Source: Isoperla grammatica (Eukaryota; Arthropoda; Insecta; Plecoptera; Perlodidae). From it: a DNA stretch of 64,000 nt. Each line of letters begins with the position of its first letter. Position 1 is the stretch's first letter. Below the pieces are notes generated by a model, which was not told the DNA's origin, ran no database searches, and saw nothing but the letters and a program-made list of their open reading frames with translations. The stretch spans positions 80,190,245 to 80,254,244 of the forward strand of contig OX246737.1 in the NCBI GenBank assembly GCA_945910005.1, given 5' to 3'. The translations under genes were made by a program, and so were the position numbers. Below are positions 41,692-53,034 of this stretch, piece by piece.

Positions 41692-43395
41692 TAGGGGTAA
41701 ACGGGGTAAGTAGGAACACTATTTCAAAGTTTTCACTTAAAAAAATCATAGAATGTTAAGTTAAAAAGCTAGGACTTCACATGCTGCATCATATTTTTCT
41801 TTGAAATGTTGTCTTTTAAACCATATGTGTAAGTTTTGGCAATCCATATCATATCAACAAAAAAAAAAAAAATTAAAAAAATGAGCACTTGTTCCTACTT
41901 ACCCAACAAACTGGGGTAAGTAGGAACAACAGCCATAACTCTGTAGGAAATGTATGGTAAAATATCTGGGGTAAGTAGGAATATAGGGCTTATTTCAGTG
42001 AATGTATGTTATATTTTGAATTTTTTCTACGTTACATTTTACAGGTTTTATGTACAATTGAACTGTACATTTTTTAGCAATACGTAAAAATACAATTAAT
42101 GACACTTTGTAGTTTTATTTTTCAGCATCAGAAATGGAGTTGTTTAATCATTAAAGACACTATTTATGTTACACTTGATATTTGAGAGAATCCACATTTC
42201 AATTTTGAATCGAAAATCTTGATAAGCAAAATTGTATTCTTTTTTTCCCCGATCGGTTAAGCGAGACCAAACAATTAACATTTCAAGTATGGAATATCTC
42301 CTTATTAAAATTGTTCTGGCTTTTGGAAACATTGCAAGTTAGCGTATAGTGCCCGTCCCATATAGGCCCTAGGCCTATGCATCCGATCCGTGCGAAGCGA
42401 CCGTTTTTCGGTTTATCCAATCACAGCGCGCAATTCACGCGACAGATCGCACGCACAGATCGGACGCATACATGGGATGGCCACTTTTTAGTATCACAAA
42501 GTCTTCTGATTACAAATAAAGTATAAACCCAGGATTTAGGCTAGGCCTATTTAAAGTCATTCAGTCAGTCAACGCTTCAATTTTTGTTTGTATTTGAGAA
42601 ATTGTAAGTGAATTTCTTCTGGCAAAGGGTTTAAGACAAATTTTGTTACACCTGACAAAATTACAGGGCCAACAAAAATACGATCATCTCCAACGATATC
42701 GTAATCATCACGAGCTGGCCATCTAAACATATCTCCTATCCTTTCCAGGTATTTAAGCTCGTACTCATAGGAATTAACGCTCCGCAGAATTCGCCCAACA
42801 TACCACTTTTTTTCATAAGCAACAAACACCATAATACAGCCCAATTTGACAGGTTGACCAACATAACATGAGTTCTAAGACAAATATCCCAAGATTTTTA
42901 ATTTGTTCTCCATTACCCCATGAAACCACACCATATTTTAATGGTTTGTTCCTACTTACCCCACATGTTCTGAATTACCCCACAATGGTGTTCCTAGTTA
43001 CCCCCAAAAAAGTGCTTACTGGGGTAAGTAGGAACAACCAATGAAAATGGGGAATCTATAACCATGAATAAAAAATAAAAAATTAATCTTGGAAGGTCAA
43101 GGTCAAGAGAAGAGAATTACATATGTAAACTTGCACAATAAATTCCACACTAGTAATAAAAAAATAGAAATGAGGAAGAATTGCTACTTTACGAACACGT
43201 TTTTTTTACATGGTGTCATTTAAAGTTAAATAAATCGTGCCTGTTACAAATTTATTAATTTCTAACAATGTCCTTAAAAGGTTAAGTATTAAACATAAAT
43301 AATTAAACAAAAAATAATTTTAATCAACATATTTGTAGGCGCTGTAAGCGTCGTTCCTAGTTACCCCGCGTTCCTTCTTACCCCGATTACCCCTA
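41692..43395. mobile_element. DNA transposon with TAGGGGTAA ends and iterated GGGGTAAGTAGGAAC motifs
   Basis: The inverted ends are TAGGGGTAAACGGGGTAAGT at left and TAGGGGTAATCGGGGTAAGA on the right complement. The flanks AACAACAA and CACAACAA fit an 8-bp duplication with one change, hence hAT-like. The core motif GGGGTAAGTAGGAAC recurs in both orientations near 41910, 41930, 41970, 42950, 43020 and 43355. One short coding relic is on the minus strand (42569-42844). Confidence 0.8.
42569..42844 (-). CDS. C-terminal fragment of a transposon-associated protein
   Basis: A 91-aa frame reads VFVAYEKKWYVGRILRSV, ELKYLERIGDMFRWPARDDY and FVGPVILSG. This arrangement (a YxxKWYVG beta strand, then FxWP, then a bulky hydrophobic end) is seen at the C terminus of uncharacterised proteins associated with animal DNA transposons. 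I cannot name a domain. It is internal to the GGGGTAA element, so the motif array and this protein probably belong together. It may be the last exon of a longer gene. Confidence 0.5.
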   Translation of the reverse strand: MGCIMVFVAYEKKWYVGRILRSVNSYEYELKYLERIGDMFRWPARDDYDIVGDDRIFVGPVILSGVTKFVLNPLPEEIHLQFLKYKQKLKR

Positions 43396-43651
43396 CACAA
43401 CAATTAAAACTCAGTTTTCAAATGTTATCAAGGTTCATTGATGCATACAAGATCATCATCTACAAACCTTGATTATATGTTTGTAATTGTTGTTCATTGT
43501 TGCTAGTAAAGATTTAGAGGACCGTGATGATAATTATACAAAGGGTCCTAGATTGTTTTTGAAAAACTCGAACAAAGGGCGAGGAATTCAGATGGCTAAA
43601 TATGATGTGTTACTCCTTGCCTTCCTCTCCATTAGGCAGGTATAATTGGTA
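43396..43651. other. Spacer, nothing recognised
   Basis: Short AT-rich sequence between two transposons. Confidence 0.35.
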
Positions 43652-44376
43652 GGGGCTATTCCTGAAATTTGTCACACAATTTGTCACTGTTTTAGTCACC
43701 CAAAGACTTGTAAATAGTAACAGAGACGCCTGTTTGGGTGCTAACTGGTAGCAGCCAATGGTATTTCTCTGTTGCAGTCCAAAGACATTGAAATAGCACT
43801 GTTCGAAGTCATGTGTCTGTGGTGTCGACGGTTGCTGCCCACTATATCTGTAAGAACATGCAGTGTCTGTGTAGGCTGTGGTATAAAGTCCATAACAACT
43901 GTCACTTGTTTTCTTTACACTCGAAATGCCAAATCGTACGACAAAACACGTACATTCCACAATGTAAGTAAATAAATGGATATATGCCATTGTTAAATAA
44001 CAATGATTTGTTCAATAGTATTGTACAAGGTGGTAAGTAAAGATATGTCTAAATGTTGTCAAATAGAGATAAAAATACACCTAAGCACAAAGTTGGTGGC
44101 AGAACTTTGTCGGCCATGATTTGAAAGATAGGAGGTATCGGTAGCTCCACGGTGACTATAACTGACTACGGTGCTCTGTGCTAAAATCAGTGACATACGA
44201 TTTGGTTCCTGATTTCGTTCTAGATTGTGATAATTATAGTCGTCTGTGACCGTAAACCTAACTACAATGGAGAAATACTATTTGCTGGTACCTTCTAGCC
44301 TCGGAACGGGTGCAGTTATCACCTCAAATAAAATTGTGACAAATTTCAAATTGTGACAACTTTCAGGAATAGCCCC
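43652..44376. mobile_element. Non-autonomous DNA element with GGGGCTATTCCTGAAA ends
   Basis: The 16-bp inverted ends are perfect, and TTGTCACAA words follow in both arms. It is 725 bp. The flanking duplication could not be fixed. No coding. Confidence 0.82.
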
Positions 44377-44867
44377 CAGTATATATTTGTGTATTGTTTT
44401 TTTTTTACTTTAGGATAATATACTCAATAATTTGAGTTAAATTCGCTTTACTTCAAATTTGCACATCTTTCTCATACTTTTTTGATTTCGTGTCTACGAC
44501 AAAAAATGACAATTTACGCTCGAGTCCCAGCTGTGTTTTTTGTTTATTGTTATATTGTAACAACAAAATGCCCTTTTCAGGTCCACAATTGTTTATTTGA
44601 TCGACTTGTTTATAATAATACTTCATTGGCAAGTTCTTTAAATATTCAATTGATTGTTGTAAAATGACCAATAAGCATTACTGTATATTAATCTTCCAGA
44701 TTTATGTAGGCCTACATTTCGTTTTATGTGTGTGAATGTGTGTGCATTTTGCAATTAAAACATAATATGGTACCGGTATCGGCCTATTTGACATACTTTG
44801 ACATAGGCTTCTCTTTGTTTGCATCGATACACGATTACGTTTCATTTAGCAAGAAACTACCCATATA
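44377..44867. other. Spacer, nothing recognised
   Basis: AT-rich sequence with one TAGGCCTA octamer. No gene or repeat supported. Confidence 0.35.
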
Positions 44868-45020
44868 GCACACAAAATCTAATAGATATTCAGATATAGT
44901 ACAGAAGATCCATGTTGTGTACACAATATCTAATAGATGTTTAGATATAGTACAGAAGATCCATGTTGTGTACACAATATCTAATAGATATTGCGATTAA
45001 GTACAGAATGTCAATGTATT
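44868..45020. repeat. 52-bp tandem repeat, about 2.8 copies
   Basis: Units with TATAGTACAGAAGATCCATG start near 44897 and 44949, each followed by TTGTGTACACAATATCTAAT. The left margin CCCATATAGCACA matches, inverted, sequence at 62884-62912, so both belong to one repeat family. Confidence 0.88.
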
Positions 45021-46024
45021 TTCGACAACATTGCGCAAATGTTAATAACATGTTGCTCTGCAAATATTTATAAATTGTTAATTGTAGAATGTTTAATGGA
45101 CATTATATATTGTTATCACTTGAACATTTACAAGAAATTTAAAATGTCAGATTCATTTCAATGCATATGACGTGTATTGACGGGCAAATAACTTTTAAGA
45201 CATGTACAAATGTACTGCCGTCCGATATTACCAAAGATTCCATGCGTGCTGTATAATATTATCGTCGAGATACAAAACGATATTATATTACATACATACA
45301 TTGCAATGCACACACGCGATCCCAATATAATTACTGCGTGTGCGTTTGTTTGTTTTTGACTGTCAATAATCCCGGTCACAGAAATTCTGGATATCGAGCT
45401 GGAATTTGGCTCAGAGATAAGGTCGGAATGCTCAGTCGAGTTAAGTATATTGTGATTTGTTTATGATTGCTATGGAGTTTTTGTTCTCTTGGCTGTGCAT
45501 ACGGCCCTTGAAACAGGGACAAAATATCAGCGGAAACAACGAAAACATTACTGAATTGGTTCTAATTTAAAACGATCGACATGCACGCTAGTAAAAAAAA
45601 GACAACAACGTGCGAAAAGCATGGACATATATTATATAAATGGATAAATAAATAAATACAATAACGCATCCAAAGGCTCTACATTTTTTAAATTGGCGCG
45701 CAAAAAAATTGTATTGTTTCTATTTTATTCTATATTTTATTATTCTATGTAATTCTATATTAGAAAAATGTATTTTTTTCTATTTATTTTATTTATTCAT
45801 TAGAGATATTTCAAAATAAAACTCAAAAATATTGTTTTTGTAGCAGAACAGAATTGGCAATGTGAGTAATTTGACTAATGACAATGTACGTGACTTCCGC
45901 TCTGCGCTGCGCGTCGGTGTCTGGTGTCATGGCTGAGCACCTAACGTTGTGTGCATTTGTGTTTCCTAATTGCGGAGGCCGGTTGTTGACAATTGATTTG
46001 GCGATTTGACAATTCAACTCTTAA
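45021..46024. other. Non-coding sequence upstream of two-gene element
   Basis: AT-rich. A likely untranslated exon ends at 46026 with donor GTAAGTACA. No coding frame was supported. Confidence 0.4.
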
Positions 46025-46026
46025 AA

Positions 46027-46902
46027 TGTAAGTACACAATATTACCCAATATTATTATAGTCTTTCATAGTATATCATGTCTTCCATCAAAGGCTAGGCC
46101 ATTGAGTTGGCTAGGCCTACCCAAAGATTGCATGCTTTCGATAGTGAGGTTATGTTTATAGGCATCCTTAGGTCTAGGCCTAGACCCTAGCGTCTAGGCT
46201 AGGCCTAGACTAATTAAGTTGGACAGGAATATGCCATGTATGCCCTCTTTTATATGGTGTAGATAGGCTGGGTCTAGGCTTACGCTTTTACAGAAAAATA
46301 GGACCAGCCTTTGCCGAAAGTGTAGACTCGTACATGCCTAGCGTAGGCATCATCTAGTAGGCCTAGGGCCCAGCGTATCATCTCATTTGTAAAATATGTT
46401 AAAATCAAACTGAAATAACCTAGAGCTTTGGACTACCTAGTCCACAGCCTAGGCCTAGGCCTACTTGATGGGCCTAAATATTTAAATTTTAACTGCGTGA
46501 TGTTACAAAATAATTAGGCCTAGGCCTGGCCCTGCCGTAACTTTTGAACATTTTCAAGTCAGTCCTCAAACCTAGTTTTAATAGGCCTAGACTAACACCA
46601 TGAATATTGAATGTTAGATCACAAATGTGTTTACGTAGCTCATTGCTAGGACTGATCGAGCTGAAGAAGCGGTTGAGGTGAGGCTCTTTTCGTAATATTT
46701 TATTCTCTGGCTGCGATTATTTAATAGTCTACCTCTTGTTCAGTGGTTTCTGGCTTATATTGTTGAACGATCTTTTTTTATCCAAAATGTATGACATTTT
46801 GTACCAAAATAACTGTCATATAAAACGGTTTAAAACGTAGACAGCCAGTTTAAAGCGAGAGCCGTAGTAGGCCTAGCTGCTAACATAACTTATATTGTTC
46901 CA
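46027..46902 (+). other. 5' UTR intron, rich in TAGGCCTA palindromes
   Basis: It begins GTAAGTACAC at 46027 and ends TTGTTCCAG at about 46903, just upstream of the large frame. Between 46080 and 46580, TAGGCCTA/CCTAGGCC words are densely repeated. Confidence 0.6.
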
Positions 46903-46963
46903 GATTAATGGCAAGCTACTGCCTGCAGCTATAGGCTGTAAAGAAAGACACTCAGTTACAAGC

Positions 46964-49120
46964 ATGCCACGCAAAACAAAACGTTTATTTGATGTTTCCG
47001 TTCGTCATCGATGTAGAATACGAAAGAAACTTGTAGAGCAAATGCGAACTCAACTGACTAATGATAGCACTTCCGATACGCCTGCAGATAGGCCTGCTAC
47101 TCAAAGTTGTAGCGGGCCTAGTGTATCTTATTCCTCTGATAAGGATTCGCCTATGGACATTGTTGGCATTGCTGATAATATCATTAGCTCAGATTTAAAA
47201 GACAATTTAAATTCTGATTCAAGTTTTAGTTCTTCCTCTCTTGATGAAAACATTAATAAGCCAAGTACAAGTATGCCTAGGCCTGTGGACTTAACCTCTG
47301 ATTCCAGTATTGACAATGATGAGTCGAAAGATTGCACTGAAACTAAAAAGCTAAGTGCAAACTTAGTTCTTTGGAGGCAATCATTTGGAGTTCCGTTAAA
47401 TGCCTTTGGAGGATTACTTAAAATTCTTAAGCAACACTCTTGCTTTAGTGAGCTTCCTAGTGATCCGAGAACTCATCTTCGAACGCCGCGTAGCACGTCT
47501 ACACACACTGTTAATCCTGGGACTTATGTCCATATTGGTTTGGCTTCCGGGTTGGAGTTTACTATGCACACATATGAAGATTGTGTGGACTCTCTTAACT
47601 CAGTGCTTGAGCTTCATTTTAATGTTGACGGGTTGCCAATATCTAAAAACACATCAAGTGTATTGTGGCCTATTTTATGTCACATCAAAGGCTATCCAGA
47701 TGCATCAGTATTTCCTGTCGGTATTTATTACCACAAACGTGAAAAACCTTATGACGCCAATGATTACCTCAAATTCTTTGTTGATGAGCTTACATCTTTG
47801 ATCGATAATGGATTTACATTTAAAAACATGTTATATGTGATTAAGTTAAGGGCAATAGTATGTGATGCACCTGCTAAGAGTTTTATTTGTAAAACTAAAG
47901 GTCACACAGGTTTCCATTCTTGTACAAAATGCACAGATGAGGGCGAACAAATAAAGCATCGTACATGTTTTGTTGACTTGCATTGTAGACTTCGTACACA
48001 TGACGATTTTGTAAACGAGGTAGATTACGATTACCATCGAGAAACTTCCATACTTGTTAATATTCCAGGCATTAATATGATCAAACAATTCCCATTGGAC
48101 TACATGCACCTCATTAACTTGGGTGTAATGCGGAAATTGATTCACGATTTGTGGTCCCGTGGTCATTCCCGGTATAAATTAACAGCTACTCAACTGGAAA
48201 ATGCATCTAATCGTCACATACAACTAAAGAACAGTATCCCTAAAGAGTTCGCAAGAAGATCGCCTCGACCGTTAGAAGAATCAGGACGGTGGAAGGCAAC
48301 GGAGTTGCGTCAATTCCTATTGTATACCGGACCTATTGTACTAAAAAACATTCTCCTACCGAAAGCTTTCGAAAATTTCATGCTGTTGCATGTCGCAATA
48401 AGAATTTTTACCGATACAAATGTATATTCCACAGCTTTCTTTGCATATGCTAAAAAGCTAGTGATAAAATTTGTTGAACACTTTGCATCGTTGTATGGAG
48501 ATGAGTTTGTTTCTCACAATGTGCATGGTTTGATTCATGTTGCTGACGATATTTCTGAACATGGGCTGTTGGATGCATACAGTGCGTTCAAATTTGAAAA
48601 TTTGATGGGACCCTTAAAGAAACTGCTCAAGAAGCCAAACCAGCCTCTACAACAAATAGCTCGTCGCTTGATCGAATATAGAAGTTTAGGAGTTGTTGGC
48701 AGAAAGCACAACTGTGAGGCTTTCTATAACAAGTCACATGTAAATGGGCCATTACCAGCACATTGTTGCAACCCACAGTACCTGGAGTATGTGCATTCTA
48801 GTTATGTCTTGACTACTACCATTCCAAACAATTGTTGTATGTTGGAAGATGGCACTGTTGTCTCAATTGTGAACTTTTGTCACTCAGGTCACATAAAAGT
48901 TGTGGTGGGACAAGTTTTTACTTGCAGAGAAAATTTCTTTAACTATCCTATTGATTCCTCGAAACTAGGGATCTATCAAGTTTCAAATTTGTCAAGTGAA
49001 GTGTCATATTGGCCTATTTCCCGAATTCGAAATAAAATGTTCAAAATGCCTGTATTCCCAGGTGATGATGGTAATGTGGATCGATATGCAGTATATCCAT
49101 TACTACATATAGAAATTTAG
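46964..49120 (+). CDS. Transposase_21/DUF4218-like protein of an animal CACTA-type element
   Basis: This intact frame of about 718 codons starts MPRKTKRLFDVSVRHRCR. The first 150 residues are Ser/Asp-rich. The conserved part includes TPRSTSTHTVNPGTYVHIG, NVDGLPISKNTSSVLWPIL, VCDAPAKSFICKTKGHTGFH with a Cys-x2-Cys, FPLDYMHLINLGVMRKL, GRWKATELRQFLLYTGPIVL and SAFKFENLMGPLKKLLK. This set occurs in an animal transposon family related to plant CACTA tnp2 plus DUF4218. The superfamily link is from memory of motifs and less sure than the family match. ATG 46964 is preferred over an upstream in-frame start because a splice acceptor lies at 46903. The stop is 114 bases before the second gene. Confidence 0.78.
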   Translation: MPRKTKRLFDVSVRHRCRIRKKLVEQMRTQLTNDSTSDTPADRPATQSCSGPSVSYSSDKDSPMDIVGIADNIISSDLKDNLNSDSSFSSSSLDENINKPSTSMPRPVDLTSDSSIDNDESKDCTETKKLSANLVLWRQSFGVPLNAFGGLLKILKQHSCFSELPSDPRTHLRTPRSTSTHTVNPGTYVHIGLASGLEFTMHTYEDCVDSLNSVLELHFNVDGLPISKNTSSVLWPILCHIKGYPDASVFPVGIYYHKREKPYDANDYLKFFVDELTSLIDNGFTFKNMLYVIKLRAIVCDAPAKSFICKTKGHTGFHSCTKCTDEGEQIKHRTCFVDLHCRLRTHDDFVNEVDYDYHRETSILVNIPGINMIKQFPLDYMHLINLGVMRKLIHDLWSRGHSRYKLTATQLENASNRHIQLKNSIPKEFARRSPRPLEESGRWKATELRQFLLYTGPIVLKNILLPKAFENFMLLHVAIRIFTDTNVYSTAFFAYAKKLVIKFVEHFASLYGDEFVSHNVHGLIHVADDISEHGLLDAYSAFKFENLMGPLKKLLKKPNQPLQQIARRLIEYRSLGVVGRKHNCEAFYNKSHVNGPLPAHCCNPQYLEYVHSSYVLTTTIPNNCCMLEDGTVVSIVNFCHSGHIKVVVGQVFTCRENFFNYPIDSSKLGIYQVSNLSSEVSYWPISRIRNKMFKMPVFPGDDGNVDRYAVYPLLHIEI

Positions 49121-49234
49121 GTACATTTATTATTTTGTATTTGTAAATGTGTAGGTATCTAGGCCTATGTTGTAGCCTAACTCTAAATTAATTCAAATTA
49201 CAGTACTCTTTATTTTGTCTGTTTTTGTTTCAGA

Positions 49235-51789
49235 ATGTACAAAAAATTTATCATTGTTCTTTTTACTGCTGAAACAAGATATGCTGTAGTCCCTAGTAGC
49301 TGGCTCACCATTTGTGAAACAAAATGCTGGTGGCCGCCTTTAAATAGTGACTACAAATTAAATAAAGCTGTAGAAGCCACTGCTGCCATTGATACAAATA
49401 CATGGACAAAATATGCCGTCAAGGTTATAAGAGACTATATGGTGAGTAATGAAGTGTGATAACAGAATATGTACTAAATAGTAGCCTACGTAGGCCAACC
49501 CAATATCCGGTGCCTAAATAATTCGGCGTAACGGCCGGTTTTTCAATCGTTCTCTATTTCCTTACGTTCTTTTTTCGTTCGTATTTCTTACGTTGATCTA
49601 CGTAGCTATTTTACGTTGACACCAAGATGGCAAGTCGTTTACTTTAGAATCACTAATTGGTTATCTAGGCCTAAGCTTATTTGTGTGAACCACACTTGAT
49701 ATTCCTAATGAATTTTTAATTCAAAAATATTTTTAAGAAAATATTTCTAGGCCTAAAGCTAGTTTTGGCGAACAACTTTTTGAGCAGAAGCTATCTGTGC
49801 TTTTTTCATTCCGTGCTTATACTGTTTTATGCATTTCACGTTTTAGATTCATTGGTAAATGCTCGCCTTACTTTGAAAGATTACGAATTTACCTCAGATC
49901 TGAGCTCATCTAAAGAAAACAGGAGCAGACGAAAAATCAGAAAATTGAACAATGATTCATCCGCTAGTGACACCTCGCCATCTACAATACCAGTCACTCC
50001 ACCTCACGAGAACTGTTATCCAATTATAAGCAAACCAGCATCTACAGAACAAGGTATACGGTCATTCATAAACAAATTAAGTTCAGTTTCATAATTTATT
50101 TAAATCGCTTCTTATGTAAATTGTAAATTGTAAAACTTGATTGTTGGTATATTTGAGGTCTACCACTTTTGTTGCAGTCAAGACTGTTAGGACCTCTATC
50201 AGCTCTCGATCACCAAGTTCCGATGATCCAAGCAGGACAACAATGCCATTATCGTGGCCATCAATTAGGCCTACATTGCAGACATCACCTCTTAGCAACA
50301 ACAGCAGTGGATCCAGACGAAGATTATCGCTATCTCCTAAATCGATACGTCAATGCACATCTGCGTCATCACCTCACAACAGCAGCCGGCCGTACAACGG
50401 AAATAGTCCGTCAAGATCGCAACCTCTAAACGGCAACAATAGTCGATCCAGAAGACTATCGCTATCTCCTAAATCGATACGTCAATGCACATCTGCGTCA
50501 TCACCTCACAACAGCAGCCGGCCGTACAACGGAAATAGTCCGTCAAGATCGCAACCTCTTAACGGCAACAATAGTCGATCCAGAAGACCATCGCTACCTC
50601 CTAAATCGAAACGTCAATGCACATCTGCATCATCACTTCACAACAGCAGCCAGCCTTACTACGGAAATACTTCAGCAAGATCGCAACCTCTTAGCGGCAA
50701 CAGTAGTCAATCCAGAAGACCATCGCTGTCTCCTACCTTGAAACGTCAATATACATCCGCTTCATCACTTCACAACAAAAACATTCGGACCCCTGTTAGC
50801 GGCAACAATAGTCGATCCAGAAGACCATCGTTATCTCCTCACTCGAAACGTCAATACACATCTGCGTCATCACTTCACAACAAAAACATTCGGACCCCTG
50901 TTAGCGGCAACAATAGTCGATCCAGAAGACCATCGTTATCTCCTCACTCAAAACGGCAATATACATCTGCTTCATCAATTCACAACAGCAGCCAGCCATA
51001 CTATGGAAATACTCCACCAAGATCGCCAGTTCGGCGTACTGTGACATTTGACGTTAAAATATTAGAAAAACTGATTGCTGTAGAAACAGAATTAAAACGA
51101 TTGTCTGGTCTCATTGAGATGACAAATGAAAGACGGCCTCCTGCCGCTATTTTGGAAAGTGATGAAGAAGATGACTTCAACTTGCCACTGAAGACTGTGG
51201 AAGAAGTTAACACATTAGAACTGCTTTTGAACGACAGCCCATTAAACCGCCGAAAATTGGTTAGTACCAAACTGTTGATAATAAATAATAATAGAAAATA
51301 TTTACATGCCAGGGTATTTCTAAGTGTTAACCTTTAATGTTTGAATGTAATTTATGTTGCAGAAAGAAAAATTTGTGGGAATAGGCGGTTCATCTATTGA
51401 TGAAATGACAAAACGGATTCTGAGAGTTGCCATGACTGATCTGTGTGCCTCCAATTACAGTTGGCAAGGATTTAAGAAAAAACTAATTTTTTCTAAACTC
51501 TCATTGAAGGATGTTATTTTTGGTGAGTTTAAACAATAAAATTGACTTCCACAATCCCACCAAACTTAAGCAATCAGCATTTTAATTACAAAATGTGACA
51601 AAAACCGTCTCCATAAATATCTGCCACTGCCTATACATTTTTCTACATACATAATGTGTTTTACATTCAGGTGCTGTCAAACTCAACCCAATGTCAAAAA
51701 CAGCAACAGAAAAAGAATTCCAGACGTCAGTTTCGAATTGGTTACGTCATGCCAAATTCCGGCATGAGAACAAACGAAACAAAAATTAG
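49235..51789 (+). CDS. Spliced DUF4806-type protein with Ser/Arg repeats
   Basis: Probable exons are 49235-49440 (MYKKFIIVLFTAETRYAVVP, ending at ATG/GTGAGT), about 49848-50053, 50178-51258, 51361-51521 and 51670-51789. The third exon holds 44-residue and 35-residue repeats (SRSRRPSLSPKSKRQCTSAS-like). Its end and the last two exons form a DUF4806 domain: FNLPLKTVEEVNTLELLLND, then EMTKRILRVAMTDLCASNY, then WLRHAKFRHENKRN before TAG 51787-51789. Later junction phases agree. The exon 1 to exon 2 phase does not, so a splice site is misplaced or that junction is damaged. DUF4806 proteins often sit beside the preceding transposase type, which suggests a two-gene element. Confidence 0.72.
50295..51010 (+). 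repeat. Coding tandem repeats: 132-bp then 105-bp units
   Basis: Three 132-bp units carry GATCGCAACCTCT near 50415, 50547 and 50679. They are followed by shorter 105-bp units with AAACATTCGGACCCCTGTTA near 50780 and 50885. Both periods are multiples of three and keep the frame, so selection for an open frame is likely. Confidence 0.9.
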
Positions 51790-51840
51790 TGAATGGCTAT
51801 CTCTGCCTCACTTGCTCAACAGCTGCACTGGTTTGCAGTA

Positions 51841-52591
51841 CAGTCAAATGTCATTACAACGAAATCCAAGGGACCGTATATTTTTTTCGTTATAATCATT
51901 ATTTCGTTAAAATGATCAGTGTTTTTTTTTGTGATGAAAACTTGATTCCCAGTCCCCAAATTGGTCAACATTGCATCTAGAAAGCCTACAAGTCGCGTAG
52001 CGCGCGAGTAATGGCAGGCAACACATGGCCCCTGTGTGGCCCGCAACCTGCATTACACGTCTCTGTTGCGTGCGGTAGGCTTGCCAGGCGTGTTTACGTA
52101 GAGCGCGGCGTGGGTGTTCGGGGGGGGGGGGAAGGGGTAGAATGAAGGGCGAAGGCTACTCGCATCATGCTCGGATGTTCGGCCGGCCGGCTGCCTACCC
52201 GCGCTCCGTAACCTCGATCGTGATTGGCCGGCTGGGCAGGGCTCGTCTTGCGGCAGCCAATGACCTTACCCGACTCTCGTGAATAGCCAAGCTCGTGCTA
52301 GCAGCCAGTCGGCGGCAATGCAACGGAAAACACCAATCTACGCGACTGGGAATTCCAACTAATCCACATTTCGGAAGGTACATTTCGTTGTAAAAACGTT
52401 CAATAATACAATGATAATACCAAGGGGAACCAAAATTAGTTCGTTAAAATGATCTTTTCGTAATAACAAATTTTCGTTGTAATGATAATAAATTAACATT
52501 GTGAACATAGGGATTCGGGCGGGACCACAAATAAATTTCGTTCAAATGATGATTTCGTTGTAAGGGCGTTCGTTTTAATGACATTTGACTG
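51841..52591. mobile_element. pogo-type MITE just downstream of the DUF4806 gene
   Basis: Ends CAGTCAAATGTCATTA are inverted, with TA at 51839-51840 and 52592-52593. Iterated TTTCGTT(G/A)TAA words occur in both arms. It is 751 bp and non-coding. GC-rich DNA with a G run (about 52120-52130) lies in the middle. It lies 50 bases after the stop codon, in the 3' UTR. Confidence 0.92.
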
Positions 52592-52593
52592 TA

Positions 52594-53034
52594 TTGTGCG
52601 TGGTAGGCTATTTTATTCTCATGGCACTGCTACCAACCGTCCGCTGCTCACCAATATGAATGCTTTGAAATTGAATGAAAATGGAAGAAAGAGAATTTCA
52701 TAGACAATATTATGACATCCTGAAATACGAAATGTTAAAAATTTGTAACGTATTACGGTATTATACCAGAAAACTTCTCACGCTTGAAGATTATCCATGA
52801 TGTATAAGCGTATTAAGCATTTTGTTTTAATCAAGTATTAGATAGACCTACATATAAAATTTAAACATTTTGGGTGTTTAATAGGGGGCCTACATGTATT
52901 TCAGGAAATATTACATGCAGTCTACAGCATCATGTAGTAATGACTATTGCACTTGAAAAATTCCAATCATTTTCTTTTATACCAACCACATTTATGTGGC
53001 TTAATTTTATGCATAAAGCTGACGTTACTGTCGA
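52594..53034. other. Non-coding sequence, nothing recognised
   Basis: AT-rich region between the MITE and the tandem repeat. Possible 3' flank of the two-gene element. Confidence 0.35.
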
